Origin: Candidatus Izemoplasmatales bacterium
GTDB taxonomy: Bacteria; Bacillota_I; Bacilli_A; Izemoplasmatales; Hujiaoplasmataceae
Length of the DNA: 12,625 nucleotides
NCBI GenBank assembly: GCA_028691335.1
Contig: JAQUZK010000018.1
Location: forward strand, 1-12,625
Direction of reading: 5' to 3'
Positions 7,426-12,625 of the stretch are shown in pieces. Both the position numbers and the translations under genes were made by a program. The notes under the pieces are model-generated. The model had not been told where the DNA came from. It ran no database searches and was given only the letters and a program-made list of their open reading frames with translations. Position 1 is the first letter of the stretch; each line of letters starts with the position of its first letter.

Positions 7426-7851
7426 GTGGCTAAAGAAATTAAGAACGTTGTTAAACTGCAAGTTCCGGGTGGAAAAGCAACACCAGCTCCACCAATTGGA
7501 CCGATTTTGGGACAAGCAGGGGTTAACATTCAACAATTTTGCGTGCAATTTAATGATCGAACAAAAGATCAAGTCGGTAGTGTTATTCCGGTAGTACTTA
7601 CTGTATATGATGATCGTTCATTCTCGTTTATAACAAAAACACCACCTGCAAGTGATTTGTTAAAAAAAGCATGTAAAATTCAAAAAGGAGCAGGAAATTC
7701 AAAAACTGATACTGTCGCAACTATTACTTGGGATCAATTAAGAGAAATCGCGGCGATCAAAATGCCAGACCTAAACGCAAACGATATTGAAGCAGCAGCT
7801 AAAATTATCGAAGGTACGGCAAGAAACATGGGAATTGTCGTTAAAGACTAA
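7426..7851 (+). CDS. rplK: 50S ribosomal protein L11
   Basis: This 141-residue protein has the standard length of L11, which binds the GTPase-associated centre of 23S rRNA with L10 and L7/L12 and affects factor-dependent GTP hydrolysis and RelA activation. The N-terminal domain shows the proline-rich PAPPIGP segment followed by LGQAGVNI, the region contacted by thiostrepton-class drugs. The DDRSFSFITKTPPAS stretch leads to the C-terminal RNA-binding domain. The start is GTG at 7426 (Met-Ala-Lys-Glu), chosen from the AAGGAGG at 7411-7417. It is the first gene of the ribosomal operon; in many Firmicutes secE and nusG precede it, but here two ABC transporter genes do. Confidence 0.97.
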   Translation: MAKEIKNVVKLQVPGGKATPAPPIGPILGQAGVNIQQFCVQFNDRTKDQVGSVIPVVLTVYDDRSFSFITKTPPASDLLKKACKIQKGAGNSKTDTVATITWDQLREIAAIKMPDLNANDIEAAAKIIEGTARNMGIVVKD

Positions 7852-7857
7852 GTTTAT

Positions 7858-7880
7858 TAGTTGTTTCATATATACAACTA
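7858..7880 (+). repeat. hairpin between rplK and rplA
   Basis: TAGTTGT (7858-7864) and ACAACTA (7874-7880) form a 7-bp stem with a nine-base AT-rich loop, six bases after the rplK stop. No U tract follows, so it is unlikely to terminate transcription. It may stabilise the rplK mRNA end or space the downstream L1-like element. Function unknown. Confidence 0.4.
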
Positions 7881-7885
7881 TATAA

Positions 7886-7911
7886 TTGGGAGGACATTCC
7901 GCTAAAACCAA
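7886..7911 (+). ncRNA. second L1-binding-like element before rplA
   Basis: TTGG (7886-7889) pairs with CCAA (7908-7911). A short inner GGA/TCC helix (7892-7894 with 7898-7900) encloses three bases, with one unpaired base on the left and seven on the right. The GGGAGGA core and the TCC...CCA right side match the rplK leader element, although the helix ends differ by compensating bases (GTGG/CCAC there, TTGG/CCAA here). It ends four bases before the rplA AGGAGG, close enough for a bound protein to hinder ribosome entry. The pairing is short, so confidence is moderate. Confidence 0.45.
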
Positions 7912-7929
7912 ATATAGGAGGAAAAATCA

Positions 7930-8619
7930 ATGGCTAAAAAAGGAAAAAAATATTCTGAAGCTCTTGCGAAGGTAGATCGTACTAAGAAGTATGCAATCGA
8001 AGAAGCTATCGAGTTAGTAAAATCAGTTTCCTTTGAAAAATTCGATGCATCAATGGAATTAGCTTTTAATCTAAACTTAAATCCTCGTAAGGCTGAACAA
8101 AATTTAAGAGGAGCTTTAGTATTACCGCATGGAACTGGTAAAACTAAGAGAGTTTTAGTTTTCGCTAGAGGCGAAAAAGCACAAGAAGCTAAGGACGCAG
8201 GCGCTGACTTTGTTGGTGATGATGATTTAGTCGAAAAAATCAAAGAAGGTTGGTTTGAATTTGATGTAGTTATCGCTACACCAGATATGATGGCTACACT
8301 AGGGAAAATCGGTCGTTTATTAGGGCCAAAAGGTTTAATGCCAAACCCTAAGACTGGTACTGTTACGATGGATATCGCAAAGACAGTAGAAGATTCAAAA
8401 GGTGGTAAGATTACTTACCGTGTTGACAAATTTGGAAACATCTTAGTTGTTTTTGGTAAAGTTTCTTTTGAAACTTCTAAACTTGTAGATAACTATAATA
8501 CAATTTTAGAAACTATTAAAAAAGCAAGACCATCAACGGTTAAAGGTGTTTACATGAAAAACGTCAGTGTTTCATCAACAATGGGACCTGGTGTAAAAGT
8601 TGAAGTTGCAAAAAAATAA
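7930..8619 (+). CDS. rplA: 50S ribosomal protein L1
   Basis: This 229-residue protein has the normal bacterial L1 length. L1 forms the mobile stalk at the E site of the 50S subunit and helps release deacylated tRNA. The sequence shows the lysine-rich start (MAKKGKKY), the LNLNPRKAEQNLRG segment, the LPHGTGK motif and the GRLLGPKGLMPNPKTGTV signature that marks domain II. AGGAGG (7916-7921) is eight bases before the ATG. L1 is usually also the repressor of its own operon, and two candidate target hairpins are seen upstream (7368-7399 and 7886-7911). The gene is intact, and the next gene is separated by the L10 leader. The leftward open frame at 7902-8243 is a shadow. Confidence 0.97.
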   Translation: MAKKGKKYSEALAKVDRTKKYAIEEAIELVKSVSFEKFDASMELAFNLNLNPRKAEQNLRGALVLPHGTGKTKRVLVFARGEKAQEAKDAGADFVGDDDLVEKIKEGWFEFDVVIATPDMMATLGKIGRLLGPKGLMPNPKTGTVTMDIAKTVEDSKGGKITYRVDKFGNILVVFGKVSFETSKLVDNYNTILETIKKARPSTVKGVYMKNVSVSSTMGPGVKVEVAKK

Positions 8620-8623
8620 ATAG

Positions 8624-8676
8624 CTTTATCGAAGACAGTAGGGGCACGAGAGCTTAAATAGCCTACCGAGATTAAG
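8624..8676 (+). ncRNA. L10 leader (ribosomal protein L10(L12)4 binding RNA)
   Basis: The highly conserved L10-leader core lies at 8631-8670: GAAGACAGTAGG, then GCACGAGAGCTTAAATAG, then CCTACCGAG. GTAGG (8638-8642) pairs with CCTAC (8662-8666). An outer stem CTTTATC/GATTAAG (8624-8630 with 8670-8676) closes the structure with one U-U mismatch. In Bacillus and other bacteria L10(L12)4 binds this RNA and represses rplJ-rplL. It lies between rplA and rplJ, directly before the terminator at 8699-8737. Confidence 0.93.
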
Positions 8677-8698
8677 AAAATAAATTTTATTATTTATT

Positions 8699-8737
8699 CC
8701 TCTTTTTCTCGATTCGAAAAAGAGGTTTTCTATTATT
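8699..8737 (+). terminator. intrinsic terminator / attenuator before rplJ
   Basis: CCTCTTTTTC (8699-8708) pairs perfectly with GAAAAAGAGG (8716-8725) around a seven-base loop, followed by TTTTCTATTATT. It lies within the operon just after the L10 leader, the arrangement used for L10-dependent attenuation in Bacillus. CGAGA at 8667-8671, overlapping the base of the leader, is complementary to TCTCG at 8707-8711 on the terminator's 5' side, so an alternative antiterminator pairing is possible when L10 is not bound. That switch is inference. Confidence 0.85.
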
Positions 8738-8757
8738 AGGACATAAGGAGGTCTAAA

Positions 8758-9267
8758 ATGGCTAATCAAAACATTATTAACTTAAAACAAGAAGAAGTTA
8801 AGAAGATCGCTGAAAAGATGTCTAATGCCAAATCAGTAGTTGTAGCTGAATATCAAGGCTTAACTGTAGACAAAACAGAAGAATTACGTGGTTTACTACG
8901 TGATGCTGGATGTGAAATGATTGTTATTAAAAATAACATATCAAAAAGAGCAGCTGAAGAGGTAGGGTACAACGATTTAACTCAAGATTTAAACGGTCCA
9001 AATGGAGTTATATTCGCGTATGAAGATTCAATTTCAGCAGCGAAGGTATTATATACTTTTGCGAAGAAAAACAAAAAAATCAAAATCAAATCAGGTGTTG
9101 TTGATGGAGATTTTTACAATCAAGATCAAATCAAAGAAATTTCACAATTACCATCAAGAGAAACATTGCTTGCAATGTTAGCTACACAATTATTAGCACC
9201 AGTTAGAGATTTAGCAATTGGATTAGATTTACTAACAAAAAAAGAAGAAACTGTAGAAAGTAATTAG
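8758..9267 (+). CDS. rplJ: 50S ribosomal protein L10
   Basis: This 169-residue protein is the base of the L7/L12 stalk. The N-terminal globular part (about 1-130) binds 23S rRNA and shows the usual features: VVAEYQGLTVDKTEELR, RDAGCEM and VIKNNISKRAAEE. The C-terminal helix (about 135-165, LAMLATQLLAPVRDLAIGLDLL) is the rod on which L7/L12 dimers sit. AAGGAGG (8745-8751) precedes the ATG by six bases. Expression is predicted to be controlled by the gene's own product through the L10 leader and attenuator just upstream. The stop codon TAG is part of the AGGAGG ribosome binding site of rplL, so the two are translated in close coupling. Confidence 0.96.
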   Translation: MANQNIINLKQEEVKKIAEKMSNAKSVVVAEYQGLTVDKTEELRGLLRDAGCEMIVIKNNISKRAAEEVGYNDLTQDLNGPNGVIFAYEDSISAAKVLYTFAKKNKKIKIKSGVVDGDFYNQDQIKEISQLPSRETLLAMLATQLLAPVRDLAIGLDLLTKKEETVESN

Positions 9268-9279
9268 GAGGAAAGAAAA

Positions 9280-9657
9280 ATGGCAAAATTAAACGCTAAA
9301 GATTTTATTGAATCATTAAAGGAAATGAATATTTTAGAAATCAAATCACTTATCGATGCGATGAAAGAAGAATTTGGAATCGATCCATCAGCAGTAGCAG
9401 CTGGACCTGCAGTAGCAGCAGCTGAAGAAGCAGTAGATGAAGGTCCAAAAGAAGTTGACGTTATGTTAACAGATGCTGGAGCATCAAAAGTTAAAGTAAT
9501 CAAAGTTATCAGAGAATTAACTGGACTTGGATTAATTGAAGCTAAGAAATTAGTTGACTCAGCACCAGTAGCAGTTAAAGAAAAAGTTAAAGAAAATGAC
9601 GCTAAAGAAATAGCTGATAAGTTAGTTGAAGCTGGAGCTAAAGTAGAATTAAAATAA
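9280..9657 (+). CDS. rplL: 50S ribosomal protein L7/L12
   Basis: This 125-residue protein recruits and stimulates translation GTPases (EF-Tu, EF-G, IF2). The N-terminal helical hairpin (about 1-32) dimerises and binds the L10 helix. An Ala/Gly/Pro-rich hinge follows (about 33-55, PSAVAAGPAVAAAEEA), then the globular C-terminal domain with KVIKVIRELTGLGLIEAKKLVD, the factor-contact helices. The AGGAGG at 9266-9271 overlaps the rplJ stop and is eight bases before the ATG. It ends the ribosomal part of the operon: a terminator follows 19 bases after its stop codon. The leftward open frame at 9264-9503 is a shadow. Confidence 0.97.
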   Translation: MAKLNAKDFIESLKEMNILEIKSLIDAMKEEFGIDPSAVAAGPAVAAAEEAVDEGPKEVDVMLTDAGASKVKVIKVIRELTGLGLIEAKKLVDSAPVAVKEKVKENDAKEIADKLVEAGAKVELK

Positions 9658-9676
9658 TTTGTTTTGCAAGGATTAT

Positions 9677-9701
9677 AAACCTGAGAGTGTCTCAGGTTTT
9701 T
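9677..9701 (+). terminator. intrinsic terminator after rplL
   Basis: AAACCTGAGA (9677-9686) pairs with TCTCAGGTTT (9690-9699) around a three-base loop, and the T run extends to 9701, followed by AGTCTTTTA. It sits between rplL and the methyltransferase gene, so it should reduce transcription into that gene. I see no clear promoter between it and the ATG at 9725, so the methyltransferase probably depends on read-through. Confidence 0.8.
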
Positions 9702-9724
9702 AGTCTTTTAAAGGAGTTAGACAA

Positions 9725-10315
9725 ATGAACCACTACTACACTAAAAAAAACGATGATTTGAGGTCTAATGAAAAAACTATAAAGGTTGTTATCAAGGATT
9801 TGGATTTTAGTTTTATAACTGATCATGGTGTATTTTCTAAAGCAGGATTGGATTTTGGTTCTAGGCTTTTAATAGATTCTGTTTTGGGTTTGAAACATGA
9901 AAAAATTTTAGATATGGGTTCAGGCTACGGACCCATAGGGATTATCTATAAGAAATTTAATCCAAGTAGCCAAGTTACTATGGTTGATGTCAATGACCGA
10001 GCACTTGCTTTAGCAAAAAGAAACGCAAAGTTAAATAATCAAGAAGTAGAAGTTAAGTATTCAGATGTTTTTAGTGATGTCAACGATAAATATGATTTGA
10101 TTATTACTAATCCACCGATTAGAGCTGGGAAAGACATTGTCTATTCAATTTTCGAGGGTGCATTTGAACATTTAAACGATTCGGGAGTATTAATTTTTGT
10201 GATTAATAAGAAGCACGGTGCGCCATCCGCGATCAAAAAATGTGAAGAAATTTTTGATAAAGTCAGTGTTATAACTAAAAAAAGTGGCTATTATGTAATA
10301 AAATGTAATAAATAA
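9725..10315 (+). CDS. RsmC-type rRNA (guanine-N2) methyltransferase, YbxB-like
   Basis: This 196-residue class I SAM-dependent methyltransferase carries the motif LDMGSGYGPIG (about 62-72) for SAM binding, an acidic VDVNDRAL segment after the next strand, and the NPPIRAGK catalytic motif (from Asn129). NPP-[IF]-[RH]-x-GK is typical of the RsmC/RlmG group, which makes N2-methylguanine in rRNA (G1207 of 16S rRNA for RsmC). It is half the size of Escherichia coli RsmC because it lacks the N-terminal pseudo-MTase domain, as in Firmicutes. In Bacillus subtilis the homologous gene ybxB also lies between rplL and rpoB, which supports the call. AAGGAG (9711-9716) precedes the ATG by eight bases. The rpoB promoter starts at the base after its stop codon. 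The exact rRNA target is inferred. Confidence 0.88.
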   Translation: MNHYYTKKNDDLRSNEKTIKVVIKDLDFSFITDHGVFSKAGLDFGSRLLIDSVLGLKHEKILDMGSGYGPIGIIYKKFNPSSQVTMVDVNDRALALAKRNAKLNNQEVEVKYSDVFSDVNDKYDLIITNPPIRAGKDIVYSIFEGAFEHLNDSGVLIFVINKKHGAPSAIKKCEEIFDKVSVITKKSGYYVIKCNK

Positions 10316-10344
10316 TTGACTAGCTTGTTCAATTGTGATAAAAT
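10316..10344 (+). promoter_or_regulatory. promoter of rpoB
   Basis: TTGACT (10316-10321) and TAAAAT (10339-10344) are 17 bases apart, with an extended -10 TG at 10336-10337. It begins directly after the methyltransferase TAA. The start site would be near 10351, giving a leader of about 82 bases. This predicts rpoB(C) expression independent of the ribosomal genes. Confidence 0.85.
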
Positions 10345-10347
10345 ATT

Positions 10348-10382
10348 AAAATGCGATAGAATGCGCATTTTTGCGTTTTTTT
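10348..10382 (+). terminator. terminator-like hairpin overlapping the rpoB start site
   Basis: AAAATGCG (10348-10355) pairs with CGCATTTT (10364-10371) over an eight-base loop, followed by TGCG and seven T (10376-10382). An alternative pairs AAAATGC (10348-10354) with GCGTTTT (10373-10379) through one G-U pair, which would put the stem directly at the T run. The expected rpoB start site (about 10351) is inside the left arm, so only transcripts coming from upstream carry the whole stem. It may end the rplK-methyltransferase transcript while leaving new rpoB transcripts less affected. Confidence 0.6.
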
Positions 10383-10406
10383 ATAAGTTTTCACGGTAAA
10401 ACTTAT
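10383..10406 (+). repeat. hairpin in the rpoB leader
   Basis: ATAAGTTTT (10383-10391) and AAAACTTAT (10398-10406) form a perfect 9-bp stem with loop CACGGT. It begins directly after the T run of the preceding hairpin and ends 15 bases before the GAGGTG ribosome binding site. There is no U tract, so it is not a terminator. It could be an mRNA-stabilising or processing stem, or a regulatory leader element. Function unknown. Confidence 0.55.
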
Positions 10407-10432
10407 CAAAAATCTAGTTATGAGGTGATTGT

Positions 10433-12625
10433 GTGAATTACAAAACCGTCAAATACGGTAAGACAAGAGAAAGAAGAAACTACTCACGTGTCAAATCCAA
10501 TGTTGAATTACCGAATTTAATTGAAGTACAAACTGAATCATTTAAGTGGTTTATGGAAACGGGGTTAAAAGAACTGTTTCAAGATATCTCCCCTATTACA
10601 AACTTTAATGGAGATGTTGAACTATACTTTGGTGACTTTGAGTTTGAACCTGCAAAGTACAGTGTAAAAGAATGCAAAGAAAAGGATCTTAATTATTCAA
10701 GACCTTTAAAAGTTAGTGTTCGACTAAAAAACAAAAATTTAGTTGACCCTAAAACTGGAGAAGTTTTAGCTGAAGACAATATTATTGAAAACAAGATTTT
10801 CATGGGAGATATTCCGATGATGACTCCTGTAGGAACATTTATTATTAATGGTTCTGAGAGAGTAATTGTTTCGCAAATAGTACGTTCAGCTGGTGTATTC
10901 TTTTCTGAAGAAGTGGATAAAAAAACTTTACATCGTAAATATGTAGGACAAGTTATACCTACAAGAGGTGCGTGGCTTGAATATGAAATGGGCTCTAAAG
11001 ATATTCTTTACGCAAAGATAGATAGATCTAAAAAGATTCTTTTGTCAACTATGATTAAAGCGCTTGGTTTTTCAACCAAAAAGCAAATCGTTGACATTTT
11101 TGGCGATAACGAACTGCTTGAGAATACGTTTGAAAAGGATTTAACACAAAATTCTGAAGAAGCGATGAAAGAAGTTTACGCTAAAATTAGACAGGGTGAA
11201 ACCGCAACTATCGAAGGTGCTAGAGAGTTTTTTGTATCACGCTTATTTAATGAAAAAAGATACGATTTAGCTGATGTTGGTCGTTTTAAAGTCAATCAAA
11301 AACTAGATGTGGTAAACCGCGTTAAATCGCTACTTGACAAAGATGCAACTGTTAAATTAAGTAAAGATTTAATCAACCCAGAAACTGGAGAGGTTATTCT
11401 TTCAAGAGGAACAGTTTTAAATTACGAAAATATAGAAATTATTAAAGATAATAGACCGGCTTTATTAACAAAGATTACTTTTGATAAAGAGTTGGAAAAA
11501 GAACTTAAACAAATTATCGATCGTGAAAATAGAAATGAAATAGCTCCTGAAAACGAGGAAGAAGCATTTGTACAAAATGTAGTGAGAAATACATTTGTGG
11601 AAATTCTTAATTTGGATATAAAAGAAGATTTTGGCGAAACTATAAAAGTAAGAATTATAGGAAATAATACTCAAGAAGTTGCTTTACATATTACAACCTC
11701 TGATATTATTGCGAGTATATCTTATTATCTAAATCTTTTTGACCGTATAGGTACACTTGATGATATTGACCATTTAGGAAATAGAAGACTAAGACTTATA
11801 GGTGAATTGCTTAAAAATCAATTCCGTATTGGTCTTGCTAAAATGGAAAAGAATGTTAAAGATAGAATGTCTACTAAAGATCCAAGGACTATTACTCCTC
11901 AAAATCTTGTGAATATTAGACCATTAACGTCTTCAATAAAAGAGTTTTTCGGTAGTTCACAGTTGTCACAATTCATGCAACAAACTAATCCTTTAGATGA
12001 ACTTACTCACAAAAGAAGGATTTCGGCCCTTGGACCTGGTGGTTTAACAAGAGATAGAGCTGGGTTTGAAGTTCGTGACGTTCATCAAAGTCATTACGGA
12101 CGTATTTGTCCTATTGAAACTCCAGAAGGACAAAACATTGGGTTGATTAACTCTTTGGCATGTTATGTAAAAGTAAATAAATATGGTTTCATTGAAACTC
12201 CATATTTAAAGATAGATAAAGCAAATTGTAGAGTTACTAATGAACTACACTATTTGTCAGCGGATCAAGAAAGAGACTATGTAATCGCTCAGGCCAATGT
12301 TGAGTTAAATGATGATATGACTATCACAGAAGATCGTGTAGTTGCTAGACTTAATGGAGAAACAAGAATATTTGACAAGCATCGTTGCGATTTTATGGAC
12401 GTTTCACCAAAACAAATTGTATCTGTGTCAACAGCTTCAATCCCTTTCTTAGAACATGATGATGCGAATCGTGCTTTGATGGGTGCTAACATGCAAAGAC
12501 AAGCAATTCCTTTGTTGAAGCCAGAAGCGCCTTTTGTTGGGACAGGGATTGAGTACAAAATTGCTCATGACTCTGGAACTTCAGTTATCGCTATGAGTGA
12601 TGGGGTTGTTGAATATGTTGATGGT
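10433..12625 (+). CDS. rpoB: RNA polymerase beta subunit, 3' end cut by the window edge
   Basis: The frame is open from a GTG at 10433 to the right edge, 731 codons, roughly the first 60% of a typical beta subunit. The start is set by GAGGTG (10422-10427) five bases upstream; the GTG at 10431 would hit a stop at once. Early residues (ELPNLIEVQ about 25-33) match the family start. The MGDIPMMTPVGTFIINGSERVIVSQ block is in the N-terminal half. The rifampicin region is at about 507-533 (GSSQLSQFM, then THKRRISALGPGG), followed by DRAGFEVRDVH and ICPIETPEGQNIG. Beta forms the main channel and part of the active site with beta' (rpoC expected just beyond the edge). Residue 516 is Gln instead of the usual Asp. 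The leftward open frames at 11465-11674 and 12289-12558 are shadows. Confidence 0.98.
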   Translation, partial: MNYKTVKYGKTRERRNYSRVKSNVELPNLIEVQTESFKWFMETGLKELFQDISPITNFNGDVELYFGDFEFEPAKYSVKECKEKDLNYSRPLKVSVRLKNKNLVDPKTGEVLAEDNIIENKIFMGDIPMMTPVGTFIINGSERVIVSQIVRSAGVFFSEEVDKKTLHRKYVGQVIPTRGAWLEYEMGSKDILYAKIDRSKKILLSTMIKALGFSTKKQIVDIFGDNELLENTFEKDLTQNSEEAMKEVYAKIRQGETATIEGAREFFVSRLFNEKRYDLADVGRFKVNQKLDVVNRVKSLLDKDATVKLSKDLINPETGEVILSRGTVLNYENIEIIKDNRPALLTKITFDKELEKELKQIIDRENRNEIAPENEEEAFVQNVVRNTFVEILNLDIKEDFGETIKVRIIGNNTQEVALHITTSDIIASISYYLNLFDRIGTLDDIDHLGNRRLRLIGELLKNQFRIGLAKMEKNVKDRMSTKDPRTITPQNLVNIRPLTSSIKEFFGSSQLSQFMQQTNPLDELTHKRRISALGPGGLTRDRAGFEVRDVHQSHYGRICPIETPEGQNIGLINSLACYVKVNKYGFIETPYLKIDKANCRVTNELHYLSADQERDYVIAQANVELNDDMTITEDRVVARLNGETRIFDKHRCDFMDVSPKQIVSVSTASIPFLEHDDANRALMGANMQRQAIPLLKPEAPFVGTGIEYKIAHDSGTSVIAMSDGVVEYVDG

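Noticed and set aside
7097..7572. Small leftward genes at 7097-7291 and 7378-7572
   Set aside because: They are antisense to the second ABC gene and to the rplK leader and start; no ribosome binding site or recognisable domain.
10360..10369. AATGCGCATT palindrome as a protein binding site
   Set aside because: Its right half is already part of the terminator-like hairpin at 10348-10371, which explains the symmetry more simply; it also lies downstream of the start site.
1..12625. Mycoplasma-type code (TGA as tryptophan)
   Set aside because: Tryptophan codons are TGG and no in-frame TGA occurs in any gene. The absence of TGA stops is noted but is expected by chance in eight genes from AT-rich DNA.

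Overview
The window is AT-rich bacterial DNA from the low-GC Gram-positive lineage. Ribosome binding sites are strong (AGGAGG/GGAGG), and start codons include TTG and GTG. Every tryptophan I checked is TGG, no gene ends in TGA and no TGA lies in frame, so the standard code fits better than the Mycoplasma code. The order rplK-rplA-rplJ-rplL-(rsmC-like)-rpoB is typical of Firmicutes. Low GC, a GGDEF gene and an RpoB with Gln at the classical rifampicin position 516 together suggest a deep-branching Mollicutes-like or Bacilli-like organism (Acholeplasma, Izemoplasma or Haloplasma type). That placement is inference.

Left, accessory part (1-7295). A leftward CvpA-like membrane protein gene runs off the left edge. 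It is divergent from a rightward gene for a soluble TPR plus GGDEF protein, a probable diguanylate cyclase that lacks the product-inhibition site. The 197-bp divergent spacer holds a perfect 9-bp inverted repeat and a second half-site. The GGDEF gene is closed by a 13-bp hairpin terminator. Then come two translationally coupled genes, each encoding an ATPase fused to a four-helix FtsX/MacB-type permease with a large extracellular domain. They probably form one heterodimeric exporter or mechanotransmission complex.

Right, core part (7296-12625). A consensus promoter starts the L11-L1-L10-L7/L12 operon. Two similar hairpins, one before rplK and one before rplA, look like ribosomal protein L1 binding sites. 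A canonical L10 leader followed by an intrinsic terminator precedes rplJ, consistent with transcription attenuation by L10(L12)4. A terminator follows rplL, then an RsmC-type methyltransferase gene (YbxB position), then rpoB. The rpoB promoter lies directly after the methyltransferase stop codon, and its predicted start site falls inside the 5' arm of a terminator-like hairpin. A second hairpin lies further down the rpoB leader. rpoB is cut by the right edge after 731 codons.

Two things are off the common pattern: secE-nusG are absent just upstream of rplK, where the ABC pair sits, and the L1 target appears twice. I see no mobile element, CRISPR array, tRNA or rRNA, and no clearly new defence or biosynthetic system. 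The least explained material is the GGDEF gene with its palindromic control region and the ABC pair.
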